From NCBI GenBank assembly GCA_947626175.1, contig CANQRE010000001.1, forward strand, positions 1 through 54,766: a stretch of DNA of 54,766 bases, in the 5' to 3' direction. Of this stretch, positions 7,814-15,995 are shown piece after piece. The DNA comes from an uncultured Clostridia bacterium (GTDB lineage: Bacteria > Bacillota > Clostridia > Christensenellales > UBA1242). The notes under the pieces are model-generated. The model made no database searches. It worked only from the letters and a program-made list of their open reading frames with translations, and was not told the DNA's origin. Made by a program: the position numbers and the translations under genes. Position 1 is the first letter of the stretch; every line of letters starts with the position of its first letter.

Positions 7814-8047
7814 TTTTCCTCCAAAAAAAATCCTAACGCTTTGTTTTGCGTTAGGACGAAAATTTTTATTTCCGTGGTGCCACCCAACTTGCTCCAAAGG
7901 AGCCACTCTTTTGACAATTACGCTTGTCGTAAGGCGATCAAACTTCAAGAAATGTCTTCGTGATTGTGCTGTGCTAACGGTTTTCACCAACTCCGTCTCT
8001 CTGTGAGCCGCTTGCAATCCTACTCTTTTTCTTGTCAAGCATTTGAT
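7814..8047 (-). ncRNA. T-box leader (tRNA-Asp responsive) of aspS
   Basis: On the minus strand the leader shows the T-box sequence GGGTGGCACCACGG (7885-7872), the AGTA of a stem I loop-E motif near its 5' end, and GACGGAGTTGGTGAAAACCG. In the specifier loop, GAA-GAC-A puts GAC (7956-7954), an Asp codon, in the specifier position. This agrees with the downstream gene. A terminator hairpin (7856-7831 plus U-run) follows and would be replaced by an antiterminator when uncharged tRNA-Asp pairs its 3' end with the T-box. Confidence 0.93.
7823..7856 (-). terminator. Regulated terminator of the aspS T-box
   Basis: TCCTAACGC and GCGTTAGGA pair perfectly around a short loop and are followed on the minus strand by eight U residues. 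It lies between the T-box sequence and the aspS ribosome site, as expected for transcriptional attenuation. Confidence 0.9.
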
Positions 8048-8053
8048 GGAAAA

Positions 8054-8082
8054 ATTATATCTCTCAAAAAGTTTTTTGTCAA
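8054..8082 (-). promoter_or_regulatory. Consensus promoter of the aspS T-box transcript
   Basis: Reading leftward: TTGACA (8082-8077), a 17-base spacer and TATAAT (8059-8054). Both hexamers are perfect. It lies immediately after the recF stop codon, so aspS is transcribed independently of recF. Confidence 0.9.
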
Positions 8083-8086
8083 CAGT

Positions 8087-9148
8087 TTAAATTACTTTTC
8101 CATTTGAAATTTTGATTATTTTTCCTTCGCAAAAACTTTCTTCTGTTGTTGACAAAAATGTTTGACATCGGCTTGTGAATTTTAACAACTTTTTTCTGCG
8201 AAGTGGGTCGAGTTCTGAAAAAACATCGTCCAAAATTAAGATTGGATATTCGCCCGTTCGTTTTTTTATTATTTCAAGCTCGGCAAGTTTGAGTGAAAGC
8301 GCAGCAGTTCGCTGTTGCCCTTGAGATCCAAAACTTTTGACTTCAACATCATCTAAGAATATGTCTATGTCGTCTCTGTGTGGGCCAAAAGTCGTGTAGC
8401 CAAGTTTAAAGTCCTTTTCAAAACTTTTTTCAAGTTTTTTGATATATTCTTCTTCGTTTTTGACTTCAATTCCCTTGTATTCAACTTTGAGTGTTTCACC
8501 ATTTGAAATAAACTTGTTTGCCGACATTGCAAAAGGCGCAATTTCTTCAACAAACTTTTTTCTTTCTTCGGCAATTTTTATTCCAGCAGCGGCAAGCGCC
8601 CTGTTCCAAATGTCAATTGTTTCCAAAATGACGGCTTTGTTTTGAGTGCTTTTCAAAAGTTTGTTTCGGTTGTCCAAAATTTTGTCATATCTTGAAAGCA
8701 AATAAAAATACTTTTTGTTTGTTTGCGAAATGTCAATGTTCATAAATCTTCGTCTTTCTTCAGGGCTTTCTTTGACCAATCGCATTTCATATGGCGAAAA
8801 TATAACAAGCGGCACTTCTCCAAGCACATCTCCAATTCGCCTGATGTTTAGCCCATCCATTTTGACAATTTTTTTGCCTTCTTTTTGAACTTGAACCTCA
8901 ATGGTTTTTTCGCGAATTTGATTTTTTGCCTTCAAAACAATTTTTGCGCTTTCCTTTCCGCCAAAAATCATTTCCTTTTCCCTGTTTGTTCGAAAACTTT
9001 TTCCAATGCAGCAAAAATATATTGCTTCCAACAAGTTTGTTTTTCCCTGTGCGTTTTTGCCGACCAAAGAGTTTATCTCTGGCGAGAAATCAAGGTCCAA
9101 AGATTGATAATTTCGAAAGTTTTTAAGCTTTATGTTTTCTATCTTCAT
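8087..9148 (-). CDS. recF: DNA replication/repair protein RecF
   Basis: RecF is an ABC-type ATPase that helps load RecA on gapped DNA. The 353-residue length is normal. The N-terminus IENIKLKNFRNYQSLDLDF, Walker A GKNAQGKT (30-37), the ABC signature region SFGSQGQQRT and Walker B ILILDDVFSELD near residue 305 are all present. It is divergent from dnaA across a 125-bp gap, whereas in many Firmicutes recF follows dnaN on the dnaA strand. Confidence 0.95.
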   Translation of the reverse strand: MKIENIKLKNFRNYQSLDLDFSPEINSLVGKNAQGKTNLLEAIYFCCIGKSFRTNREKEMIFGGKESAKIVLKAKNQIREKTIEVQVQKEGKKIVKMDGLNIRRIGDVLGEVPLVIFSPYEMRLVKESPEERRRFMNIDISQTNKKYFYLLSRYDKILDNRNKLLKSTQNKAVILETIDIWNRALAAAGIKIAEERKKFVEEIAPFAMSANKFISNGETLKVEYKGIEVKNEEEYIKKLEKSFEKDFKLGYTTFGPHRDDIDIFLDDVEVKSFGSQGQQRTAALSLKLAELEIIKKRTGEYPILILDDVFSELDPLRRKKLLKFTSRCQTFLSTTEESFCEGKIIKISNGKVI

Positions 9149-9226
9149 TAGGATTATTATATCACAATTTTTTATAAAAGTCTTTTTTTATTCCCACAAA
9201 AATTTTTTTGCCTCTTTCCTTTTTGC

Positions 9227-9255
9227 TTGACTTAATTTGGCCCAACATGTAAAAT
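9227..9255 (+). promoter_or_regulatory. dnaA promoter
   Basis: TTGACT (9227-9232), 17-base spacer, TAAAAT (9250-9255), 18 bases before the dnaA start. I see no clear DnaA box in this recF-dnaA gap, so autoregulation through boxes here is not evident. Confidence 0.65.
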
Positions 9256-9273
9256 TAAACTAAGGATTATATC

Positions 9274-10626
9274 ATGCAAGAAATAAACACTTTATGGAAT
9301 ATTGTGCTTGAAAAACTAAAGTTGTCGGTTGCCGACGTTTCTTTTGTTATGTGGTTTAAGCCACTGAAAGTTGTTGATCTAAATGACGACAACGTTTTAT
9401 ATCTTGCCACAAAATCCACTTTTGCAAAAAATCAAGTGCTGAAAAACTATTTCGACAGGTTGAAATCTGCTGTTGAAGAGGTTTTTGGCGACAATGTTGA
9501 AATTGAAATTTTGGATCCTTCTGAAGAAGTTGCCTACATTTCAAAAAATAATCCAAAAACCGCAATAAAGGATTTGGAAGCCAACAAGAATCCTTTCAAT
9601 CCAAAATACACTTTTGACAACTTTGTTGTTGGAAAGAGCAATCAAACAGCCTATGCTGCGGCAAGAGCGGTTGCCGAAAATCCTGGCAAAAGCTTTAATC
9701 CTTTGTTTATATACAGCGGTGTTGGGCTTGGAAAAACTCACCTTTTGCACGCAATTGGAAATTATATAAAGGAAACAAAGCCAAATTTAAAAATAAAATA
9801 TGTCACCTGCGAACAATTTACAAATGACTACATTGAATCATTGGGTTCTGCTGGAAAAACAAAAACATATTCGGAATTTCGTGACAAATATCGAAGCTGC
9901 GATGTTTTGATGGTTGACGACATTCAATTTATTTCCAAAAAAACAAGCACACAAGAAGAATTTTTTAACACCTTCAATGATCTTCATCAATTTGGAAAGC
10001 AAATCATCATTTCATCCGACCGCCCACCAAAGGAAATTGAAACATTGGAAGAAAGACTGCGTTCTCGCTTTACAATGGGGCTTATTCAAGACATGCAGCC
10101 ACCAGATTTTGAAACAAGGGTTGCTATCTTAAGAAAAAAATGTCAAATTGAAAAATATTCAATCAGTGACGAAGCAATTTCTTGCATTGCCGAACAAATC
10201 GATTCAAACGTTCGAGCTTTGGAAGGAATGCTTGCAAAAGTTTGTTTCCTTTCCGGCTTGCTTGGAAAAACAACCGCTGACCTAAGCGATGTGAGCGAAG
10301 CGTTCAACAACAAGTTTGAAGAAAAAAATCAATCGGGGTCAACTTCGGATCAAATCATTTCGGCAGTGTGTGAATATTTTTCGATTTCGCGCGAAGATAT
10401 GGTCGGAAAGAAAAAGAGCAAAGAAATTGTTGAGCCAAGAATGATCGCAATATATATGATCAGCGAAATGCTTGATCTTCCACTTGTTTCAATCGGAAAA
10501 ATCTTTGGCGGAAGAGATCACACAACAATTATGCACGCACGTGACAAAATTTCAAGTGAAGTGAAAACAAATAGAAAAATTCAAACCTTTGTCAGTGAAA
10601 TCAAAAAAATGTTGACAAGTGGATAA
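9274..10626 (+). CDS. dnaA: Chromosomal replication initiator DnaA
   Basis: DnaA binds DnaA boxes at oriC and melts the origin. The 450-residue protein has the N-terminal DnaB-interaction domain (1-80), a short linker, the AAA+ core with Walker A GVGLGKTH (about 149-156) and Walker B VLMVDDIQF (about 211), and the C-terminal helix-turn-helix DNA-binding domain with GGRDHTTIMHA near residue 412. A DnaA box overlaps its stop codon. It is the first gene of the rightward origin block. Confidence 0.98.
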   Translation: MQEINTLWNIVLEKLKLSVADVSFVMWFKPLKVVDLNDDNVLYLATKSTFAKNQVLKNYFDRLKSAVEEVFGDNVEIEILDPSEEVAYISKNNPKTAIKDLEANKNPFNPKYTFDNFVVGKSNQTAYAAARAVAENPGKSFNPLFIYSGVGLGKTHLLHAIGNYIKETKPNLKIKYVTCEQFTNDYIESLGSAGKTKTYSEFRDKYRSCDVLMVDDIQFISKKTSTQEEFFNTFNDLHQFGKQIIISSDRPPKEIETLEERLRSRFTMGLIQDMQPPDFETRVAILRKKCQIEKYSISDEAISCIAEQIDSNVRALEGMLAKVCFLSGLLGKTTADLSDVSEAFNNKFEEKNQSGSTSDQIISAVCEYFSISREDMVGKKKSKEIVEPRMIAIYMISEMLDLPLVSIGKIFGGRDHTTIMHARDKISSEVKTNRKIQTFVSEIKKMLTSG

Positions 10627-10752
10627 CTTGAATTTCAAAAAAACTTTTATTCCACAACTTGTCCACATTAAAAAATTCTATATATAGTGTCACAATCGAC
10701 AAAAAAGTGCAATATTTATGAAAAACAACCTTTCCAAAACAACTTATCCACT
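10618..10752. other. Candidate oriC with three DnaA boxes
   Basis: AGTGGATAA at 10618-10626 (complement of TTATCCACT), TTGTCCACA at 10659-10667 and TTATCCACT at 10744-10752 are DnaA-box-like. Between the second and third lies a very AT-rich stretch (about 10668-10735) that could serve as the unwinding element. The dnaA-dnaN position is a classical one for bacterial oriC. Confidence 0.7.
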
Positions 10753-10810
10753 TTTGCACACAGCCTAATAATAAAGCTAATACTTAAATAAAAAAATAAT
10801 AATATCAAGT

Positions 10811-10824
10811 GCCCGCTTACGGGC
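10811..10824 (+). promoter_or_regulatory. GC-rich hairpin just before the dnaN ribosome site
   Basis: GCCCG-CTTA-CGGGC is a perfect 5-bp stem with a 4-base loop, unusually GC-rich for this genome. It ends only six bases before the AAGGAGG of dnaN. No T-run follows, so it is more likely a leader or 5'-end stabilising structure than a terminator. Confidence 0.45.
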
Positions 10825-10842
10825 GTTTAAGGAGGAAAAGAA

Positions 10843-11943
10843 ATGTTATTAAATTGTATGGGACTTGAGCTTTCAGATGCGTTCTTAAGAGTTAGTAAAG
10901 CGCTTTCAAACAAAGTGACAAATCCAATATTGGAAGGAATAAAAATTTCTGCTGAAGACGATGAACTGACATTAAGTGCAACTGACACAGATCTTTCAAT
11001 TGAAAAAAAGATCAAGGCTGAAGTCAAAGTTGAAGGTGAAACCGTCGTTCCAGGAAAGTTTATAACTGAGTTTGTGAAAAAACTTTCAAACTCGGACATT
11101 GAACTTGAAGTCAATGAAAAAAATCAGCTCTTCATCCGATATGACGGGAACGAAAGCATTATTCAATGCTATAATCCTGTTGAATATCCAGGATTTAGAA
11201 AAATCAAAACTGATGAATGGGTTGGCATAAGCCAAAAAGACCTTCGAACTCTTATCAGCAAAACGATTTTTTCAGTTGCTTTGGATGATTCAAGGCCAAT
11301 TTTAAAAGGTGTTTTGTTTGATATTGATCAAAAGGAAACAACGGCCGTTGCACTTGACGGATATCGTCTTGCAAGAGTCAAAAAAAAAGTTTCTGCAAAC
11401 ATCAAAAAGCAAATTGTTGTTCCAACAAGATCGCTAAATGAAATTTCAAAACTTTTGGACGACACTGACGATGTGATAAACATATACATTGATTCAAATG
11501 CAATCATGATTGACAACAATGACACAAAAATTATTTCAAGGCTTTTGGAAGGCGATTTTGTAAACTACAAACAAATCATTCCAATGAACTATGAAACATA
11601 TGTCATCGTAAACAAAGTTCAACTTGAAGATGCCCTTGAAAGAGTTTCGCTTTTAAGCAAAGTTGGACAAAACAACTTTGTCAAATTTGACATAAAAGAA
11701 AATTCACTTGTTTTGACATCAAACTCTGAAATTGGAAACATCAAAGAAAAAATTTCTGCATCACTAAACGGAAAAGATGTTGTTATTGCTTTCAATCCAA
11801 GATTTTTGCTTGAAAGCTTGAAAGCTCAAACAGATGAGTTTGTGAAGTTGTGCCTAAACACATCATCCAACCCTTGTGTGATTGTTCCAACTGAAGGCGA
11901 AGAATTTTTGTATTTGATTTTGCCAGTGAGAATGTTTGGATAA
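10843..11943 (+). CDS. dnaN: DNA polymerase III beta sliding clamp
   Basis: The clamp encircles DNA and tethers the replicative polymerase. The 366-residue protein has three repeats of the clamp fold; recognisable segments are NPILEGIKISA (about 25-35), FSVALDDSRPILKGVLFDI (about 140-158), VALDGYRLARVKKK and the C-terminal LILPVRMFG. The start has a strong AAGGAGG site. A terminator follows directly, which separates it from rpmH. Confidence 0.97.
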   Translation: MLLNCMGLELSDAFLRVSKALSNKVTNPILEGIKISAEDDELTLSATDTDLSIEKKIKAEVKVEGETVVPGKFITEFVKKLSNSDIELEVNEKNQLFIRYDGNESIIQCYNPVEYPGFRKIKTDEWVGISQKDLRTLISKTIFSVALDDSRPILKGVLFDIDQKETTAVALDGYRLARVKKKVSANIKKQIVVPTRSLNEISKLLDDTDDVINIYIDSNAIMIDNNDTKIISRLLEGDFVNYKQIIPMNYETYVIVNKVQLEDALERVSLLSKVGQNNFVKFDIKENSLVLTSNSEIGNIKEKISASLNGKDVVIAFNPRFLLESLKAQTDEFVKLCLNTSSNPCVIVPTEGEEFLYLILPVRMFG

Positions 11944-11944
11944 A

Positions 11945-11968
11945 AACCGACAATAAGTCGGTTTTTTA
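11945..11968 (+). terminator. Intrinsic terminator after dnaN
   Basis: AACCGAC (11945-11951), loop AATAA, GTCGGTT (11957-11963), then a T-run. Confidence 0.9.
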
Positions 11969-12043
11969 TTTTAAATTAAAGTTGACAAAGAACAAAAAAT
12001 CCTTTATACTAATTTGGTTTAAACCAACAAGGAGGACAAACTG

Positions 12044-12178
12044 ATGAAAAGGACTTATCAACCAAAAAAAGCAAAAAGACAAAAAGTTCATGGCTTTAGG
12101 GAAAGAATGAGAACCAAAGGCGGAAGAAACGTTTTAAAACGCCGTCGTGCTCGCGGCAGAAAAGTTATTGCGGCGTAA
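12044..12178 (+). CDS. rpmH: 50S ribosomal protein L34
   Basis: The 44-residue product begins MKRTYQPKKAKRQKVHGF and continues with RMRTKGGRNVLKRRRARGRK, the standard, extremely basic L34 sequence. It has an AAGGAGG site and starts the ribosomal/RNase P/membrane-insertion operon rpmH-rnpA-yidD-yidC-jag. Only five bases separate it from rnpA. Confidence 0.97.
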   Translation: MKRTYQPKKAKRQKVHGFRERMRTKGGRNVLKRRRARGRKVIAA

Positions 12179-12183
12179 GAAAT

Positions 12184-12495
12184 ATGGATCACCGACTGAA
12201 AAAAGAGAAACAATTTTCTTATATATTCAAAAAAGGGAAAAGAACATCTTGTCCCCTTTTTACTCTTTTTTCAGTTCCAAGCAAATTTGCTTGTTACAAA
12301 ATAGGATATTCAATTTCCAAAAAAGTTGGAAAGGCAAACAAAAGGAACAAACTAAAAAGACGTTTAAGAGAAATTGTCAGGACTTGTTCTTTGCCAAAGC
12401 CATATTTTAACTATGTTATTTTGGCAAGGCAAGGAGCGGCGGAACTTGATTATCAAACTCTCAAAAAACAAATCTGTGAATTGTTTGAAAGATGA
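12184..12495 (+). CDS. rnpA: Ribonuclease P protein component
   Basis: RnpA (103 residues) assists the RNase P RNA in maturing tRNA 5' ends. The N-terminal LKKEKQFSYIFKKGKR and the conserved RNR-type helix KRNKLKRRLRE (about residues 56-66) are diagnostic. It follows rpmH closely, the near-universal bacterial order, and overlaps yidD by four bases (ATGA). Confidence 0.95.
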   Translation: MDHRLKKEKQFSYIFKKGKRTSCPLFTLFSVPSKFACYKIGYSISKKVGKANKRNKLKRRLREIVRTCSLPKPYFNYVILARQGAAELDYQTLKKQICELFER

Positions 12496-12758
12496 AAAAG
12501 CTTCTTCTTCCATTCAAATTTATCTTTTGTTTGCCGATTTATTTTTATAAATATCTTATCTCTCCCCTTCTTCCGCACGTTTGCAAATTTATTCCAAGCT
12601 GTTCAAATTATTTCATTGCAGCGGTCAAAGAGTTTGGCATATTCAAAGGTGGAGCTTTGGGAATAAAAAGGCTTGCAAAATGTGTTCCCGGAAGAAAAGA
12701 ACATGGCTTTGACCCTGTTCCAATAAATGTAAAAGGAGATTTTCGATGGCTACTTTAA
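12492..12758 (+). CDS. yidD: Membrane protein insertion efficiency factor YidD
   Basis: The 88-residue protein has an N-terminal amphipathic/hydrophobic segment (LLLPFKFIFCLPIYFYKYLISP), the cysteine motif CKFIPSCSNYFIAAVKEFG and the C-terminal GFDPVP of YidD. YidD assists YidC-dependent insertion of inner-membrane proteins. It overlaps rnpA at the start and yidC by 13 bases at the end, so translation is coupled. Confidence 0.93.
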   Translation: MKKLLLPFKFIFCLPIYFYKYLISPLLPHVCKFIPSCSNYFIAAVKEFGIFKGGALGIKRLAKCVPGRKEHGFDPVPINVKGDFRWLL

Positions 12759-14161
12759 ACACGTTGTTGTCTGTTTCAGAGCCAAATGGCTTTTGGGAAA
12801 TAATTATCAAAGCGTTTGAAAATGGCGTTGGAAGCTATATTTTGGCAGTTGTTTTGATAACGCTTATTATCAGAATAATCTGGGCGCCGTTTGACACATT
12901 CAACAAAAAGATCAACAAAAAAAATGCGCGCATGCAAGCCAAAATGCAGCCAGAGCTTGAAAAGCTGAAAGCCAAATATGGCAACGACAAAAATTTGTTA
13001 AATCAAAAAACACAAGAGCTTTACAAGCGCAACAATTTTTCAATGGGCGGAAGTTGTGTGTTTATGCTTGTTTTTATGGCGTTAAACCTTACAATATTTT
13101 TCACATTGTTTTCGTCTTTAAACGCCATGGCGGATTTTAAGATAAGTCAGGAATATGACAATCTTAAATATAACTATGCCAATGTTTTGAATCTTTCAAA
13201 TCAGCAGTTTGACAAAGGCGACAATGCTATTTTTGAAAATTATGAAAACGTGACGTTTAAAATTGAAGATGAAAAACAAACAGATGAAAACGGCGAAGAA
13301 AAAACCGTTCAAATGTTGGTGGCTTTGCTTGATGAAAATGAAATTGGAAGAGTTGAATTTAAAAAGGACTTTTCATATAAAGCAAGCCAAGAAAAAAAGG
13401 ATGAAAATGGCTTGCCAATAACAAATGAAGATGGCTCAACACAAATGGAAGAAGTGACAATATCTTCCGACCAAGCCATTGTGGACATAATCAACAAACT
13501 TGTTGTTGACCAAAAAATCAAAGATGAAAACGGCGAAGAGATTTCGTCCCCTGCATACAAAGGTGGACAAGTTGTTTTGACACAAGAAGATGGAACGCAA
13601 GTAACTTTCAGCGATGCGATTAACAATTATTCTTCAAGATATATCAAAAATTGTTATGAAAACGCAGATGAAAAATCCGATTTTCTTTGGATTGCAAATT
13701 ATTGGGTTGCGGACAGCCCATTCAAAAGATCAATTTTCACTTATGATCAATTTGTGAGTGAAATTGGTGCAAAAAATGTGAGCGAGCAGGAAAAGACGAT
13801 ATACAATGCGTTTATGCCAAACCTTGACAAACAGGTTGGAAGAGTGAATGGCTACTTTATTCTTGCTGTTCTTAGCATTGCAATCAGCTTTTTGTCAATG
13901 TTCTTGTCAAACCTTGGAAACAAAAAGAAAGGCCTGCCAAAACAACCGGGCGGAAAAGTTATGCTTTTTGTTCTGCCAATAATCATGGGAATTTTTGCAA
14001 TTTTCTATAACTCAGTGTTTGCAATATATTTGGTTGTAAGCCAAGCAATAAGTGCAGCACTTGCCCCACTTGAAAACCTTATTATCAACAAATGGGATGC
14101 TCACGACGAAAAGAAACAAGAAGAAAAGCAAAAATCAGTTGTGTCATATCGCAGAAAATGA
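12746..14161 (+). CDS. yidC: Membrane protein insertase YidC with a large extra loop
   Basis: YidC/Oxa1 inserts and folds membrane proteins. Core elements present are TM1 (about 31-50), the cytoplasmic coiled hairpin (MQAKMQPELEKLKAKYGNDKNL is the typical C1 loop), TM2 (about 103-126), and later TM segments around 372-390 and 410-440. Between TM2 and the next TM is a hydrophilic insertion of roughly 235 residues, rich in D, E and K, containing DENGEE-type repeats. Gram-positive YidC usually has only a short external loop here. The start has AAGGAGA and overlaps yidD. Confidence 0.9.
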   Translation: MATLNTLLSVSEPNGFWEIIIKAFENGVGSYILAVVLITLIIRIIWAPFDTFNKKINKKNARMQAKMQPELEKLKAKYGNDKNLLNQKTQELYKRNNFSMGGSCVFMLVFMALNLTIFFTLFSSLNAMADFKISQEYDNLKYNYANVLNLSNQQFDKGDNAIFENYENVTFKIEDEKQTDENGEEKTVQMLVALLDENEIGRVEFKKDFSYKASQEKKDENGLPITNEDGSTQMEEVTISSDQAIVDIINKLVVDQKIKDENGEEISSPAYKGGQVVLTQEDGTQVTFSDAINNYSSRYIKNCYENADEKSDFLWIANYWVADSPFKRSIFTYDQFVSEIGAKNVSEQEKTIYNAFMPNLDKQVGRVNGYFILAVLSIAISFLSMFLSNLGNKKKGLPKQPGGKVMLFVLPIIMGIFAIFYNSVFAIYLVVSQAISAALAPLENLIINKWDAHDEKKQEEKQKSVVSYRRK

Positions 14162-14187
14162 TATAATTCTAACAAGGGGGATAAAAA

Positions 14188-14985
14188 ATGAATACAAGTG
14201 TGGAAGCGACAGGAAAAAATATCGAGCAAGCAATTGAAAACGCCCTTTTCGAATTGAAAGCTCCAAGAGAAGATGTCGACATAAAAATTTTAAGTGAAGG
14301 TGGCTTGTTCAAAAAAGCCAAAGTTGTTGTTTCAATTTCAGAAGATGTGATTGAAAAATATCAAAAGAAAGAAAAAAAGGCTGAAGAGCAAAAACCAGCC
14401 AAAGAAAATATCGCGATAGAAAAGCCGGCAAAAAAAGAACGCTCGGAAAGCAAAAAAGAACAAAAAAAAGAAAAGCCAAAACAGGCAGAAAAAAATGATG
14501 AGCCAAAGCAAGTTTTGCCAAAAGAAGAAAAGGCGGAAGGCCAAAGACCATCGGCAAGAGAGTTTGTTGAAGGACTTTTGAAAGCTTTAAACAAAAACGC
14601 TCAGGTCAGCGAAATTGAAGAAGACGATGTTGTTCGCATTGAAGTTGACGGCGACGACCTAAATGAACTTATTGGCTATCGCGGCGAAACAATGTTTGCC
14701 CTTTCGTTCATAATGACGTCCGTTTGCAAGCGAGCAGACAAGCGACAAATTTTGGACATTTGCTCTTATAGAGAAAAAAGAGCTGAATCGCTCAAAGCTC
14801 TTGCCAACAGAATGGCGCAAAAGGTTGTCAAAACAGGAAGATATCAAAAACTTGAACCTATGGATGCAAGCGAAAGAAGGCAAATTCACCTTGCTTTGCA
14901 AGACAATGACAAAGTGACAACTTTGTCCAAAGGCACCGAGCCAAAAAGATATGTTATGATTTTCCCAAGAGAATACAAGGAATAA
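14188..14985 (+). CDS. jag: Jag/KhpB RNA-binding protein
   Basis: The 265-residue protein has the three Jag parts: a Jag-N domain (1-50, with SVEATGKNIEQAIENAL and a GGLFKKAKV loop), a long lysine/glutamate-rich linker (about 55-115), and KH plus R3H domains (EIDGDD-like segment, GYRGETMFAL, then ASERRQIHLALQDND). It binds RNA and is usually next to yidC (spoIIIJ), as here. An AAGGGGG site precedes the ATG. A terminator-like hairpin at 15065-15097 ends the block. Confidence 0.93.
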   Translation: MNTSVEATGKNIEQAIENALFELKAPREDVDIKILSEGGLFKKAKVVVSISEDVIEKYQKKEKKAEEQKPAKENIAIEKPAKKERSESKKEQKKEKPKQAEKNDEPKQVLPKEEKAEGQRPSAREFVEGLLKALNKNAQVSEIEEDDVVRIEVDGDDLNELIGYRGETMFALSFIMTSVCKRADKRQILDICSYREKRAESLKALANRMAQKVVKTGRYQKLEPMDASERRQIHLALQDNDKVTTLSKGTEPKRYVMIFPREYKE

Positions 14986-15063
14986 CAAGTCAACACAACA
15001 AGGAAAAAGAATAACAAGGAAAAACAACAAAGAAAACATATCAACAAGAGAAAAACATAAACA

Positions 15064-15097
15064 AAAAAAACTGCGATTTGTTTCGCAGCTTTTTTTA
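15064..15097. terminator. Bidirectional intrinsic terminator
   Basis: An A-run and CTGCGA (15071-15076) pair with TCGCAG (15083-15088) and a following T-run. It lies between convergent jag and the gene ending at 15095. Confidence 0.85.
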
Positions 15098-15892
15098 TTT
15101 GTTTATTTCATCCCCTTCAACCTGATCAAAGAAATCGATTTGTTCAAATGTTTCGTTTTCGTTGTAAAATTTTTCGCTTTCATTTTTCTTTTCCAAAGAA
15201 GCAATTTCTTTCCAGTTTTTGTAATTGTCTGCACGAGATAGTGTTCCACGTTTAAGCAGTTTTAGTTCTTCTTCATCGCATCTTTCAAGAGCAATTTTTG
15301 TGCACTCACGCTGCAAAAGTTTGCTTAACAATGGTGTTTTCACATTAGGGTTAGAAAGAACGACTTGTGAAAGGGCGTCATGAACAGTGTAACCTGCGAG
15401 CGCCATTGTTTTTTCTGTTCCATCCAAGCATTGTTGTTTATTTGTCCAAATGTAGGAATAACCTCCAAACTTGACCGAAGGTGCGGTGTTGACAATCTTT
15501 TCAGTCACAGAGCCGTCATTATTTGCCTTCATTATCATAAGTTTGTCATCGCATGACTTTACGACTTTCGAGTTTGGGTCATATTCAGGGTGAAGTTCTA
15601 TGCGAAGATAATTTCTTACAAGGTCGAAGAAAGAATATGTAAGTTTGCCTTCTTTATCTACGGCGTAAATACGTCCATAAGGGTCATCATAATTATCATA
15701 TTTTGACAGCATAAAATATAAGTAATTGTTTTGGTGAAAGCCGTCATACACTTCACGAACACAGCGTCTGAAAAGTTCCAAGTTGCCGGTCATTTTTTCA
15801 TATGTCCCCAAGGTGAACGGATGAGCGTAGCACTCAACATCGCCATTTTCCAAGAAAGACGGCATATATTTTTCAAGTTCTTTTTGTTTCAT
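15095..15892 (-). CDS. Hypothetical protein
   Basis: I do not recognise this 265-residue protein. It is soluble and mixed alpha/beta, with no signal or membrane segment once the start is set at 15892. An upstream in-frame extension of 67 codons is rejected because it would overlap the mnmE promoter and start, and because an AGGAGAAAA site precedes the ATG at 15892. Visible landmarks are KEGKLTYSFFDLVRNYLRIELHPEYDPN mid-protein (aromatic and acidic) and an acidic C-terminal tail. It is the only leftward gene inside the otherwise rightward origin block, interrupting the usual jag-mnmE order. Confidence 0.75.
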   Translation of the reverse strand: MKQKELEKYMPSFLENGDVECYAHPFTLGTYEKMTGNLELFRRCVREVYDGFHQNNYLYFMLSKYDNYDDPYGRIYAVDKEGKLTYSFFDLVRNYLRIELHPEYDPNSKVVKSCDDKLMIMKANNDGSVTEKIVNTAPSVKFGGYSYIWTNKQQCLDGTEKTMALAGYTVHDALSQVVLSNPNVKTPLLSKLLQRECTKIALERCDEEELKLLKRGTLSRADNYKNWKEIASLEKKNESEKFYNENETFEQIDFFDQVEGDEINK

Positions 15893-15960
15893 AACAATTT
15901 TCTCCTTTGACAAAAATAGTATAACATAAAAGAATGAATTTTTCAAGATATGTTTTTTTG

Positions 15961-15988
15961 TTGAAAAAGAGAAAAAGTGTGATATAAT
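15961..15988 (+). promoter_or_regulatory. mnmE promoter, apparently giving a leaderless mRNA
   Basis: TTGAAA (15961-15966), 16-base spacer and TATAAT (15983-15988). The mnmE ATG at 15996 is only seven bases after the -10, where transcription would start. No Shine-Dalgarno sequence fits in between. Confidence 0.6.
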
Positions 15989-15995
15989 TATTTTC

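Noticed and set aside
7814..8038. 75-codon N-terminal extension of aspS
   Set aside because: It translates the T-box leader; the ATG at 7813 has the ribosome site and matches the normal AspRS N-terminus.
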